This document shows positions 1 through 8,688 of a stretch of DNA of 64,000 bases, in pieces; within the stretch, counting starts at the first letter, position 1, and each line of letters begins with the position of its first letter. The position numbers were made by a program, and so were the translations under genes. Origin of the DNA: PALSA-612 sp963711315 (lineage in GTDB: Bacteria; Actinomycetota; Thermoleophilia; Gaiellales; Gaiellaceae); the NCBI GenBank assembly GCA_963711315.1, contig CAVQDQ010000004.1, forward strand, positions 649,445 through 713,444. The letters are read 5' to 3'. The notes below the pieces were generated by a model. The model saw nothing but the letters and a program-made list of their open reading frames with translations, was not told where the DNA came from and ran no database searches.

Positions 1-615
1 TGCGCTGCTCCACGTGCTCGCCGACCTGCTGGGGGTCGGTCGGCGTGATCGTCGCGGGGCTCGTCGGTGCTGACCACCGGCTGGGAGCTCGCCGACCCGC
101 TCGTCGCGCTGCTGATCGGCGTGCTCATTCTCGCCAGCGCCTGGCGGCTGCTCAGCGAGTCGGTCGGCATCCTCCTCGAGGCAACCCCCTCGGGCATGGT
201 CGCGGAAGACGTTGGTCGGACGATCGCGGGAGTGCCGCAGGTCGTGGAGGTTCACGATCTCCATGTCTGGACGATCACGTCCGGCTTCGCGGCGCTCTCG
301 GCGCATGTCCTCGTGGATCCGGGTGCCGACTGCCACGCCATCCGCCGGCGGATCGAGGCTCTGCTACGCGAGCGGTTCGCCCTCGAGCACACGACGCTCC
401 AGGTCGATCACGCCGGCCTCACGACCACGGCGAGCGTCGGAGCTCAAGCGGTGAGCGACGTAGAGCACGTCGGCCCGCGTCGGGCTGACGGTGCCGCCGC
501 CCGCCTAGATCCGTCGCCTGAAACGCGTTCGAAGAGCTCTTCACGGACATCGTCCTGGAGCGCGCGGTACGTGGACATCGTGGCGAGTAGCGCAACGTAC
601 CGGTCGGCGTCGTAG
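1..615 (+). pseudogene. Cation diffusion facilitator (CDF/CzcD-like) C-terminal part, frameshifted, cut by window edge
   Basis: Encodes the last membrane helices and cytoplasmic domain of a CDF metal/proton antiporter, an inner-membrane exporter of divalent cations. Visible are the ALLHVLADLLG helix with the family H-x3-D metal site, the TGWELADPLVALLIG helix, and the cytoplasmic VHDLHVWTITSG and TLQVDH motifs. The helix lies in frame 2, the next stretch in frame 3 and the rest in frame 1, so two +1 shifts occur within bases 30-70 (one in a run of five G). The frame stays open to 615, but family similarity ends near 420-450 and the tail overlaps the opposing methyltransferase. Family assignment is firm. 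Whether the shifts are real or sequencing errors at a contig edge is open. Confidence 0.75.
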
Positions 616-1262
616 GTGAGATCCGAGCGGTAGGTCTTTCGGATGACACTGCTGAAGTACCCGCCAGCCGTGAAGTCGCCCGAGCGATCGCGCAAATCGT
701 CGACGTGACGTCGTGGGTCGGCCGCGCCGGTCACGGCCTCGTGGTCCTCGCTCGAGCGCGAGCCACGTCGCGTCTGCATCGTCGTACACGACGAATGCGG
801 AGCCGAACACGCCGAGCGATCCGCCGGCGCGCAGCATTGACGAAGACTTCGCGAACCGAACGTCGGGGTCGAGCCAGTGGAACGCGTTGAAGGAGACGAC
901 CGCATCGAAGAGCTCGCCGCCTGCGTCCCAGTCCTCGAACGACGACGTGACGATCTCGACCTCCGGGTACGCCGCCAGCTTGTGGCGTGCGAGCTCCGCG
1001 AGGTTCGACCCCAGGTCGACGGCCAGGACCGAGAAGCCGCGCTCGGCAAGCGGCAGTCGTCGCCTGTCCGGTGCCGCAACCGATCTCGAGCAGGCGTGCG
1101 CCGGGGCTCACAGCGGGCCAGCTCGACTAGGTCGTCAAACACCTGCGCCGGAGCCACGGGCCGCGCGTCTTCATAGCCCTCGGCCACCGTGTCGAACGTC
1201 GCTCGCAGCCGGTGTCGCTGGGAGTCCTCCGCCAGTTGAAGCGTTCCTATCACGCCGCTCAC
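444..1262 (-). pseudogene. Class I SAM-dependent methyltransferase, multiply frameshifted
   Basis: The intended protein is a small-molecule class I methyltransferase of the UbiE/type 11 kind. It begins TLQLAEDSQRHRLRATFDTV near 1262, moves into a second frame for motif I (LLEIGCGTGQAT, near 1080-1110), into a third for VLAVDLGSNLAELARHK, VSFNAFHWLDPDVRF and MLRAGGSLGVFGSAF, then back to the first frame for TAGGYFSSVIRKTYRS. The likely C-terminal strand (VSPTRADVLYVAH) is in yet another frame near 460. At least four shifts are needed to read the whole domain. Together with the neighbouring genes at 1-1500 this looks like a poor-quality contig end more than gradual decay. The substrate cannot be inferred. 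Confidence 0.7.
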
Positions 1263-1282
1263 CCGACCGGTAGCCTGCCGCC

Positions 1283-3359
1283 GTGACGCTCACGATCCTC
1301 GAGGGGACGACCTTCTGCATCTGCGACGAGCGGGGCGACCTCGGGGACGAGACCGGCGGCTTCTTTGCCGACGACACGCGCTTCCTCTCCGTCTTCCGCC
1401 TGACCATCGAGGGACGTCTGCCGCTGCTGCTGACCTCGGACAAGGTCGAGTACTACTCCGCCGCCTTCTTCCTTCGCAACCCGCTCGATCGAGACGCTGC
1501 CGCAGGACACGCTCTCGATCGCCCGCTCACGCTTTGTCGGCGATTCCATGCAGGACCACATCACGATCCAGAACCAGGGCGGCGAACGGGTCTCGTTCCA
1601 GGTCGCGCTCGAGATCGGCTCGGACTTCGCTGACATCTTCACGGTGAAGTCGTATGACTTCTCGTTCGGCGACCCGCTGAAGGCGCCGCCGCTGCCGCCG
1701 CTTGCCGAGCCGCACTTCGACGCCGAGGCCGGCCAGTTCCTTCTGGCGGACCCAGCCGGCAGCGCCGCGACGCAGGTGATCCTCTCGCAGCCGCCGAGCC
1801 GCGTGGAGGGGGCGTGGGCGACGTACACGATCGAGCTCGAGCCGCGCGAGCGCTGGGAGCTCGTCGTCGACGTCGTGCCCTCGCCGTCGGGTGAGGTCGT
1901 GCATCCCAAGACGGCCGAGCGGCGCTTCGGCGAGGAGCTTCAGCACGTGCGCGACTCGCTCACCACCTGGCAGCTCCGGGTGCCGCAGCTGCGGGCGGAA
2001 TGGGACGACCTCGAGCGCGCCTTCTCGCAGTCGATCTCGGACCTCGCCGCGCTACGCATCCGCGCGAAGGACAACGGGCGCGTTGCCGTCGGGCGGCTGC
2101 CCGCGGCCGGCATGCCGTGGTTCATGACGGTGTTCGGCCGCGACTCGATCGTCACGGGCATCCAGACGATGCTGCTCGGCCCGGAGCTGGCACGCAGCGT
2201 CATCGAGGAGCTGGCCGAGCTGCAGGCGACCGAGGACGATCCGGACGTGGACGCCGAGCCTGGGAAGATCGTGCACGAGGTTCGGCACGGCAAGGCCTCG
2301 GCGGCGTGGTTCTCGCGCTACTACGGCACGGTCGACGCGACGCCGCTCTATCTCATACTGCTCTCGGAGGTCTGGCGGTGGACCGACGACACAGGGCTCG
2401 TGACGAAGCTGCGCGAGCCCGCCATGCGTGCGCTCGAGTGGATCGACCGCTACGGCGATCGCGACGGCGACGGCTTCGTCGAGTATCGGAAACGCTCGCC
2501 GCGCGGGCTCGACAACCAGTCTTGGAAGGACTCGCACGACTCGCAGCGCTTCACGGACGGCCGGGTCGCCGAGCCGCCGATCGCGCCCTGCGAGGTACAG
2601 GGCTACGTGTTCGATGCGAAGCAGCGCATGGCAGAGATCGCGCGCGAGGCCTGGCGGGACCGCGAGCTCGGCGATCGGCTCGACCGTGAGGCCAAGGAGC
2701 TGCGGCGGGCGTTCAACGAGGCGTACTGGGTCGAGGAACGCGGCGGCTACTACGCCCTCGCGCTCGACGGCGACAAGCGTCCCGTCGACTCCATGTGCTC
2801 GAACATGGGCCATCTGCTCTGGAGTGGGATCGTTTCCGCCGAGCGCGCGGATGCGGTGGTCGACCGGCTGATGGGCGAGGAGCTGTGGTCGGGATGGGGG
2901 GTGCGCACGATGTCCTCCGGGGACGCGGCCTACAACCCGCTCGCGTACCACAACGGAACTGTCTGGCCCCACGACAATTCGTTGATCGCGCTCGGCCTCG
3001 CCCGCTACCGGCGCTGGCCCGAGGCTCAGAAGATCGTGCAGCGCATGTTGCAGGCGGCCGCGTACCTCGATCACCAGCTGCCGGAGGTGTTCGCCGGCAT
3101 GCCGCGGGCGGAGACGCCGTTCCCCATCGCCTATCCCACCGCCGCGCGGCCCCAGGCATGGGCGGCCGCGGCGCCGATCCTCCTGCTGCGCGTGCTGTTG
3201 GGTCTCGAGCCGTCGCGCCGCCGGCATACGCTCGAGACGGCGGCGCCGGTGGAGCTGCCGTCCTGGGTGGGAGCGCTGCGGCTGGCGGGTGTGCCGTGCT
3301 TCGACCGGCGCTGGTCGGTGCGCGTCGACCACGGGTACGTCAGAGTCGAGCCCGAGTGA
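1283..3359 (+). CDS. Glycogen debranching-type amylo-alpha-1,6-glucosidase (GDE_N_bis plus catalytic toroid), one frameshift
   Basis: Probable cytoplasmic glycogen or alpha-glucan debranching enzyme. The N-terminal GDE_N_bis domain starts at GTG 1283 (GTTFCICDERGDLGDETGGF) and the C-terminal (alpha/alpha)6 glucosidase domain contains MPWFMTVFGRDSIVTGIQTM and YHNGTVWPHDNSLIALGLA, hallmarks of the family. The frame breaks between 1480 and 1491: the reading RNPL must join ETLPQDTLSIARSRF one base later, so a single extra base splits the gene. The remaining frame from 1491 to 3359 is intact. Its stop overlaps the next gene (GTGA), so it is translated with a glycosyltransferase. Together they suggest alpha-glucan or trehalose-type carbohydrate metabolism. 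The substrate is inferred. Confidence 0.85.
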
Positions 3360-4390
3360 AAGTCGCTCTGATCAGTCCGGTCTGGTTTCCGGTGCCGCCG
3401 ACGGGCTACGGGGGCATCGAGTGGATCGTGTGGCTGCTCGCCGACGGGCTGGTCGACGCCGGCGCCGACGTCACGCTCTTCGCGTCGGGCGACTCGCACA
3501 CGAAGGCGAAGCTCGAGTCGGTGTACGAGACGGCGCCGAGCGAGCTGATCGGCACGTCGATCGTGGAGCTCCACCACTGCCTCCACTGCTACGAGCGGGC
3601 CGACGAGTTCGATGTCATCAACGACCACTCCGGGCTGCCGGCCGCGGCGCTGGGCGGGGCGCTCGAGACACCGACTCTGCACACCGTCCACGGCCCGCTC
3701 GACGCGATCGGCGGCGTTGTCTACGAGCAGATCGCGCGCGTCTCGCCGCAGGTGGGGCTGATCTCGATCTCCATCAATCAGCGCGCGCCCAAGCCGGATC
3801 TGCCCTGGGCGGCCAACTGCCCGAACGCGCTCGACCTCTCGCTCTATCCCATGAAGCCACACCACGGCGACTACCTCCTCTTCATCGGGCGCATGAGCCC
3901 GGACAAGGGTTGCCACCGGGCGATCGACATCGCCGTCACGGCGGGACTGCCGCTGAAGATCGCCGGCAAGCGGCGGGAGCCGGCGGAGATCGCGTACTTC
4001 GAGGAGTTCGTGCGGCCGCACCTCACGCCGGAGATCGAGTACCTCGGCGAGGTGACGCACGGCGAGAAGGTGGAGCTGCTCCAGCACGCGCGGGCGACGC
4101 TCTTCCCCATCGAGTGGGAGGAGCCGTTCGGCCTGGTGATGATCGAGTCGATGGCGTGCGGCACGCCGGTCATTGCAACGCGCATCGGCGCGGTGCCCGA
4201 GGTGATCGAGCACGGCCGCAGCGGCATCATCGTCGACGACTACCACGAGATGGCGGCGGCGCTCGAGGAGGCGGACAAGCTCGAGCCCGAGGACCTGCGG
4301 CGCTTCGCCGAGGAGCACTACTCGCCGGAGCGCATGGTGGCCGACTACCTGCAGGCGTACGACGACCACATCGAGCGGCGCCGAGGCTGA
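3356..4390 (+). CDS. Glycosyltransferase family 4 (group 1)
   Basis: A 344-residue GT-B fold retaining glycosyltransferase. The start GTG at 3356 overlaps the stop of the debranching enzyme (GTGA) and gives the typical N-terminus MKVALISPVWFPVPPTGYGG with its glycine-rich loop. The C-terminal nucleotide-sugar domain has LLFIGRMSPDKG, then FPIEWEEPFGLVMIESMACG and GTPVIATRIGAVPEVI, the E-x7-E donor-binding motif of GT4. Coupling to the debranching enzyme suggests work on alpha-glucans, trehalose or osmolyte glucosides, but many GT4 enzymes of this type act on envelope glycans. The acceptor is unknown. Confidence 0.88.
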   Translation: MKVALISPVWFPVPPTGYGGIEWIVWLLADGLVDAGADVTLFASGDSHTKAKLESVYETAPSELIGTSIVELHHCLHCYERADEFDVINDHSGLPAAALGGALETPTLHTVHGPLDAIGGVVYEQIARVSPQVGLISISINQRAPKPDLPWAANCPNALDLSLYPMKPHHGDYLLFIGRMSPDKGCHRAIDIAVTAGLPLKIAGKRREPAEIAYFEEFVRPHLTPEIEYLGEVTHGEKVELLQHARATLFPIEWEEPFGLVMIESMACGTPVIATRIGAVPEVIEHGRSGIIVDDYHEMAAALEEADKLEPEDLRRFAEEHYSPERMVADYLQAYDDHIERRRG

Positions 4391-4392
4391 CG

Positions 4393-4617
4393 ATGCTGGA
4401 GCCGCTCTTGCGGGCCGCCTTTCCCGACGCGAGCGTCGTCGATGTCGTCGACCGCACCGGCGGCGGCGACCACTTCCACGTCACCGTCGTCAGCAGGCAG
4501 TTCGAGGGCCTGTCGCTCGTCGAGCAGCACAAGCTCGTCTACGCGGCGCTCGCGGAGCCGCTTGCGGATGGCACCATTCACGAGTTGCGGATAACAACGA
4601 GAGTGGAGGGCACATGA
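4393..4617 (+). CDS. BolA/IbaG family protein
   Basis: A 74-residue BolA-fold protein. The ATG at 4393 lies two bases after the glycosyltransferase stop. The conserved core is visible: GGGDHFHVTVVSRQFEGLSL followed by VEQHKLVYAAL, where the FHV...F.G.s...RH/QHR/K pattern and the invariant helix define the class II KH-like fold. BolA proteins pair with monothiol glutaredoxins through a shared [2Fe-2S] cluster, and the next gene overlaps it by four bases (ATGA) and encodes exactly such a glutaredoxin. The product is therefore likely an iron-sulfur trafficking or iron-status partner in the cytoplasm. The length is normal for the short IbaG-like class. Confidence 0.88.
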   Translation: MLEPLLRAAFPDASVVDVVDRTGGGDHFHVTVVSRQFEGLSLVEQHKLVYAALAEPLADGTIHELRITTRVEGT

Positions 4618-4976
4618 GCGATCTCACGACGGAGGTACGGCAGGTGATCGAGGGCGAGCCGGTCGCCCTGTTCATGAAAGGCACGCCGCAGATGATCATG
4701 TGCGGCAACTCGCAGCGTGCGCTCGAGGCGCTGCGGCGGGCGGGGGCGCCGGTGACGACGGTGGACATCCTTCCCGACCCGGCGATTCGCCAGGAGCTCT
4801 CGGCCCAGTCCGGCTGGCCGACGATCCCGCAGGTCTTCGTCAAGGGCGAGCTGATCGGCGGCGCGGACATCACCGAGGAACTGGAGGCTTCCGGCGAGCT
4901 GGAGCGCAAGCTCGAGGACGCGCTCGGCGCGAACTACCGCGAGTCGCGCGAGGAAAAGGTCGTCTCGCTGGTCTAG
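4614..4976 (+). CDS. Grx4-type monothiol glutaredoxin with CGNS active site
   Basis: A 120-residue single-domain monothiol glutaredoxin. The family lysine-glycine motif FMKGTPQ is at about residues 20-26, the active site C30-G31-N32-S33 follows, and WPTIPQVFVKG plus GELIGGADI form the glutathione-binding region. Canonical members have CGFS; here the phenylalanine is replaced by asparagine while the catalytic or cluster-ligating cysteine is kept. Such proteins bind a glutathione-coordinated [2Fe-2S] cluster and hand it to targets, usually with BolA. The start overlaps the BolA stop, a strong sign of stoichiometric co-expression. It ends against the convergent sulfate ABC operon. Confidence 0.9.
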   Translation: MSDLTTEVRQVIEGEPVALFMKGTPQMIMCGNSQRALEALRRAGAPVTTVDILPDPAIRQELSAQSGWPTIPQVFVKGELIGGADITEELEASGELERKLEDALGANYRESREEKVVSLV

Positions 4977-5929
4977 CCGGCGAACACGCGCTCGCGCCGG
5001 GCCCGCACCCAGACCGTCTGGCCTCGCCAGAGCCCGAGCTCGTCGAAACGCCTGCGTGCGATCACGGCGACTATCTCGGCGCCGTCGACGTCGTGGAGCT
5101 CGACTTTCACGTCTCGGCCGAGCACGGTGACTCGAACGATCATCGCCTCTACCGAGTCGGTCGCGGGCTCATCGAGCAGTTCGAGGTCGTCGGACCAGAC
5201 CAGCGCTCCGCCCACGACGTTGGCATCACCGACGAAGCGCATGACGAACTCGGTGGCGGGCGCGTCATACAGCTCCTGCGGGGCGCCGACCTGCTCGAGT
5301 GCGCCGTGGTTGATCACCGCGATCGTGTCCGAGATCTCCATGGCCTCCTCCTGGTCGTGGGTCACGAAGACCGTCGTCACATGCACGACATCGTGAAGCT
5401 GCCGCAGCCACTGGCGTAGCTCGGCACGGACGCGGGCATCGAGGGCGCCGAACGGCTCGTCGAGCAGCAGCACCTGCGGCTCGGGTGCGAGAGCGCGCGC
5501 CAGGCCCATGCGCTGCCGCTGTCCGCCCGAGAGCTGGGCGGGATAGCGATCGCCGAGGCCCTGGAGCTGGACGAGGTGGAGCAGCTCGTCCACGCGCTCG
5601 CGGATCTCTGCCCGGGGCCGCCTCCGCACCTTCAGACCGAAGGCGATGTTCTCGCGCACGGTCATGTGCTTGAAGGCGGCATAGTGCTGGAAGACGAACC
5701 CGACGTTTCGCTTCTGCGGGGGGAGCGCCGTCGCGGCCTTGCCGGACAGGAGGATCTCACCGGCGTCGGGCGTTTCGAGCCCCGCGATGATGCGCAGCAG
5801 CGTCGACTTCCCCGAGCCGCTCGGCCCGAGCAACGCCGTCAGCGCGCCACTCTCCACCTCGAGGGAGACATCGTCGACCGCGACGAAGTCGCCGAAGCGC
5901 TTCGTGATGTTGCGGACGGAGATGGACAT
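4973..5929 (-). CDS. cysA: Sulfate/thiosulfate ABC transporter ATP-binding protein CysA
   Basis: A 318-residue ABC ATPase that energises sulfate import at the membrane. Walker A is GPSGSGKST, the Q-loop lies in VGFVFQHYAAFKHMTVREN, the signature is LSGGQRQRMGLARAL, and Walker B is VLLLDEPFGALD followed by VTHDQEEAMEISD. A C-terminal TOBE-like segment (about 240-318) is present. The ATG at 5929 shares a base with the stop of the upstream permease gene (TGATG), so it is the last gene of the sbp-cysT-cysW-cysA operon. Its length is slightly below the 340-365 residues of enterobacterial CysA. The preserved CysW/CysT partners make the substrate assignment good. Confidence 0.92.
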   Translation of the reverse strand: MSISVRNITKRFGDFVAVDDVSLEVESGALTALLGPSGSGKSTLLRIIAGLETPDAGEILLSGKAATALPPQKRNVGFVFQHYAAFKHMTVRENIAFGLKVRRRPRAEIRERVDELLHLVQLQGLGDRYPAQLSGGQRQRMGLARALAPEPQVLLLDEPFGALDARVRAELRQWLRQLHDVVHVTTVFVTHDQEEAMEISDTIAVINHGALEQVGAPQELYDAPATEFVMRFVGDANVVGGALVWSDDLELLDEPATDSVEAMIVRVTVLGRDVKVELHDVDGAEIVAVIARRRFDELGLWRGQTVWVRARRERVFAG

Positions 5930-6720
5930 CAGGCGGTGTGCTCCCGGGGTCGGATCACCGTCAAGGCCACGAGCACGGCGATCGCCATCAGGGCGAGCAC
6001 GATGGAAATGGCGTACGCGCCGGCGAGGTCGAAGCTCTCGTAGCGCTCCTGGACGCGGAGCGTGGCCGTCTCCGTCTCGCCCTGAATGCGCCCGGAGACG
6101 ACTGCGACAGCGCCATACTCGCCGAGGCACCGGGCCGTGGTGAGGATCACGCCGTAGACGACGGCCCAGCGGATCGACGGCAGCGTGATGCGCAAGAACG
6201 TCTGCCAGCCGCCGGCGCCGAGCGTCCGCGCAGCCTGCTCCTGCTCGTCTCCGACCTCGCGGAGCGTCGGCACGACCTCGCGAGCGACGAACGGGAGCGA
6301 GACGAAGATCGTCGCAATCACCATCGCCGGCAGGGCGAAGAGCACGTCGATGCCGTGGTCGGACAACCAGCTGCCGAACCAGCCGTCGCGGCCGTAGAGC
6401 AGGAAGAGCGAGAGGCCCACGACAACGGGCGAGAGCGCGAGCGGCAGGTCGATGAAGGCGTTGAGGAGCCACTTGCCCGGGAACTTGCGCCGCACGATGG
6501 CGATCGCGCAGACGATGCCGAACACCGTGTTCACGGGCACCGCGATCGCCGTGATGATCAACGTCAGCTTGAAGGCGTGGATCGTCTCCGGCGTTGTCAG
6601 CGCGTCCCACGCCGGTGCGAACCCGTCCTCGAACGTCCGCCAGAACACCATCGCCAGCGGCCCGACGAGGATCACCGTCAGGTAGCCGAGCGCGACGAGG
6701 CGAAGGCCGATCCTGCTCAT
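5929..6720 (-). CDS. cysW: Sulfate ABC transporter permease CysW
   Basis: A 263-residue inner-membrane permease with about six hydrophobic segments. The cytoplasmic EAA loop that docks on CysA reads EQEQAARTLGAGGWQTFLRI. The sequence LPLALSPVVVGLSLFLLYGR and the segment ARCLGEYGAVAVVSGRIQGE are typical of CysW, the second permease of the sulfate/thiosulfate complex. It overlaps cysT by four bases and cysA by one, so all subunits should be made from one transcript that starts in the sbp promoter region near 8590. No abnormality is visible. Confidence 0.92.
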   Translation of the reverse strand: MSRIGLRLVALGYLTVILVGPLAMVFWRTFEDGFAPAWDALTTPETIHAFKLTLIITAIAVPVNTVFGIVCAIAIVRRKFPGKWLLNAFIDLPLALSPVVVGLSLFLLYGRDGWFGSWLSDHGIDVLFALPAMVIATIFVSLPFVAREVVPTLREVGDEQEQAARTLGAGGWQTFLRITLPSIRWAVVYGVILTTARCLGEYGAVAVVSGRIQGETETATLRVQERYESFDLAGAYAISIVLALMAIAVLVALTVIRPREHTA

Positions 6721-7565
6721 CGGTCGTGCCTCGTCGCGAAGTGGCGGATGGCCCCGATCGACAACAGCGTGACGAACGAGATGGCGAGCAGCACCACGGA
6801 CACGGCTGCGGCGCCGGCCGAGTCGCCGCTCTCGATGCGCCCGAAGATGTAGACGGACGAGACCTGCGTGTCGAACGGGATGTTGCCGGTGATGATGACG
6901 AGCGATCCGAACTCACCCACCGCCTTCGCGAACGCCAGCGCGACGCCGGAGAGGATCCCGGGCAGGATGCCGGGAAGGATGACCCGGCGGAACGTCGTCA
7001 GCTGCGACGCGCCGAGCGAATGGGCTGCCTGCTCCACCTCGGGATCGAGCTCGTCGAGCACGGGTTGCACCGTGCGGACGACGAACGGCAGGGTCACGAA
7101 CATCAGGCAGAGCACGACTGCCGTCTGCGTGAAGGCGACGTTGATGTCGATCGGCGAGGTCGGGCCGTAGAGCGCGAGCAGCGTCAGCCCGGCGACGATC
7201 GTCGGCAGCGCGAAGGGAAGGTCGATGATCGCGTTCACGAGCGACCTGCCGCGGAAGTCGTCGCGGACGAGTACCCAGGCGGTAATCGTTCCCAGCACGG
7301 CGTTGAGCACGGAGACGCCGAGCGACGCGAGCAGTGTCAGCTCGAGTGCGGCCACCGCCTCCCGACTGGAGACGGCGTCCCAGAAGGACTGCGAGCCCTC
7401 GCTCGTCGCCTCCCACATGAGGGCGGCGATGGGCAGCAGGACGAGGACCGAGAGGAACAGCGTGATGAAGCCGACGGACAGGGCCGTTGCAGCCCTGTCC
7501 GGGTGAGGCTTCGCTCGGCGCGGTACGGCGACCGCGGCGTCGGGCGCGCTAGCCGGTGTCGCCAC
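6717..7565 (-). CDS. cysT: Sulfate ABC transporter permease CysT (CysU)
   Basis: A 282-residue permease subunit with six predicted helices and a short, charged N-terminal extension (residues 1-25). The ABC docking loop is VEQAAHSLGASQLTTFRRVI. The segment AFAKAVGEFGSLVIITGNIP is characteristic of CysT, as is LPFALPTIVAGLTLLALYG. The start overlaps the 3' end of the binding-protein gene by 17 bases and the end overlaps cysW by four, which implies translational coupling. Function: half of the transmembrane channel for sulfate entering the assimilation pathway, matching the transsulfuration genes further along. Confidence 0.92.
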   Translation of the reverse strand: MATPASAPDAAVAVPRRAKPHPDRAATALSVGFITLFLSVLVLLPIAALMWEATSEGSQSFWDAVSSREAVAALELTLLASLGVSVLNAVLGTITAWVLVRDDFRGRSLVNAIIDLPFALPTIVAGLTLLALYGPTSPIDINVAFTQTAVVLCLMFVTLPFVVRTVQPVLDELDPEVEQAAHSLGASQLTTFRRVILPGILPGILSGVALAFAKAVGEFGSLVIITGNIPFDTQVSSVYIFGRIESGDSAGAAAVSVVLLAISFVTLLSIGAIRHFATRHDR

Positions 7566-8568
7566 CGACGGCGTTCTCGATCTTCACCATGATCCCGGTC
7601 TTGGGATCGAAGAAGCGCTTCTGCGCCTTCGCCCAGCCGCCGATCGACTTCGCATCGATCGTGAATTCGCCTGGCCGGGTTGGGAACTTCCTCCGGTTCT
7701 TCTCGAGCACGCTTTTGACGACCGGCCGGTAGCCGTTGTTCGCGAATACCTGCTGCGCCGCCGGCGTCGTCAGGAACCTCAGGAACGCGTTTGCCTCCTT
7801 CGCGTGCTTCGTCGTGCGTGTGACGGCGATCGGATTCTCGATCAGGATCGTCGAGCGCGGGATGACGTACTGGACGTCGAGCCCCTTGAGCTTCGAGAAC
7901 AGGGCCTCGTTCTCGTAGGCCAGCAGGACGTCGCCCTTGCCGCTCATGAACGTGTTCAGCGAGTCGCGGGCGCTCTTGTCCTGGACGACGACGTTCCTGA
8001 AGAGCTTCAGAAGATTCGCCTGGGCCTGCCCGTCGGTCTTGCCCTCCCGGCGCCACGCGCCGTAGGCAGCCATGACGTTCCAGCGCGCGCCGCCGGACGT
8101 GAACGGGTTCGGCGTCACGACCTCGACTCCCGGCTTCAGGAGGTCGCTCCACGACCTGATCTTCTTCGGGTTCCCGTCGCGGAGGGCGAAGACGACCATG
8201 GAGTTGGTGACCATCCCTTTGTAGGGCTTCTTCGTCCAGCCCTTGAAGACGAGCCCGGCCTTGACGAGCTCGTCGACGTCCGGGGCGAGCGAGAGGGCGA
8301 CGAGGTCCGCGTCGAGCCCGGCCTTCACAGCGCGGGCCTGCTCGCCCGACGCGCCGTAGGACTGCGAGAACGACACGTCCTTACCGGCAGCGGTCTTCTG
8401 GAACATCGGGATCAGCTGCGCGTAGGCCTCACGCGGGGTGGAGTACGCGACGAGCCTCAGCTCGGTTTCGTTCGCGCGGGCCGGTGCCGAGGGCGCCTTG
8501 ACCGCGGCTCCGGCGACGGCCGATGCAAGCGCGGCGACCGCGGCGAGTACGGCTAGCGGGCGATACAT
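7549..8568 (-). CDS. sbp: Sulfate ABC transporter substrate-binding protein
   Basis: A 339-residue exported solute-binding protein. Residues 1-31 form a Sec-type signal sequence (MYRPLAVLAAVAALASAVAG) with AxA cleavage sites. The mature protein carries the sulfate-binding protein motifs FSQSYGASGEQARAV, ADLVALSLAPDVD and TPNPFTSGGARWNVMAAYG, where backbone amides and conserved Ser/Gly/Trp side chains hold the dehydrated oxyanion. It is first in the operon, facing a divergent Rrf2 regulator across an AT-rich 120-bp region with a palindrome, so expression is likely controlled by that regulator in response to sulfur or cysteine status (inferred). Confidence 0.93.
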   Translation of the reverse strand: MYRPLAVLAAVAALASAVAGAAVKAPSAPARANETELRLVAYSTPREAYAQLIPMFQKTAAGKDVSFSQSYGASGEQARAVKAGLDADLVALSLAPDVDELVKAGLVFKGWTKKPYKGMVTNSMVVFALRDGNPKKIRSWSDLLKPGVEVVTPNPFTSGGARWNVMAAYGAWRREGKTDGQAQANLLKLFRNVVVQDKSARDSLNTFMSGKGDVLLAYENEALFSKLKGLDVQYVIPRSTILIENPIAVTRTTKHAKEANAFLRFLTTPAAQQVFANNGYRPVVKSVLEKNRRKFPTRPGEFTIDAKSIGGWAKAQKRFFDPKTGIMVKIENAVGGDTG

Positions 8569-8688
8569 GTGAAGTCTTCTCCCTTCACTAAGTATTGTTT
8601 ACAAAGAATGTAGACTTACAAATCTTGGCAGCAAGATATTGAAAGTTGTGCTGACATGTCAAGCGAGAACGACGAGGAGGGTGCACGC
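8569..8688. promoter_or_regulatory. Divergent promoter region of the sulfate operon and Rrf2 gene with palindrome
   Basis: A strikingly AT-rich 120-bp gap in GC-rich surroundings. It contains a perfect inverted repeat ATCTTG-GCAG-CAAGAT at 8622-8637 and two direct TTACAAA copies at 8599-8605 and 8616-8622. These are plausible operator elements for the Rrf2 regulator, which would then control both the sulfate operon and itself. A strong ribosome-binding site GAGGAGG at 8674-8680 precedes ATG 8689. Promoter hexamers are weak and I do not assign them. Confidence 0.55.

Noticed and set aside
2052..3332. 426-codon minus-strand frame opposite the debranching enzyme
   Set aside because: The sense frame carries clear glucosidase motifs; the antisense translation is Arg/His/Pro-rich and typical of GC-rich shadows.
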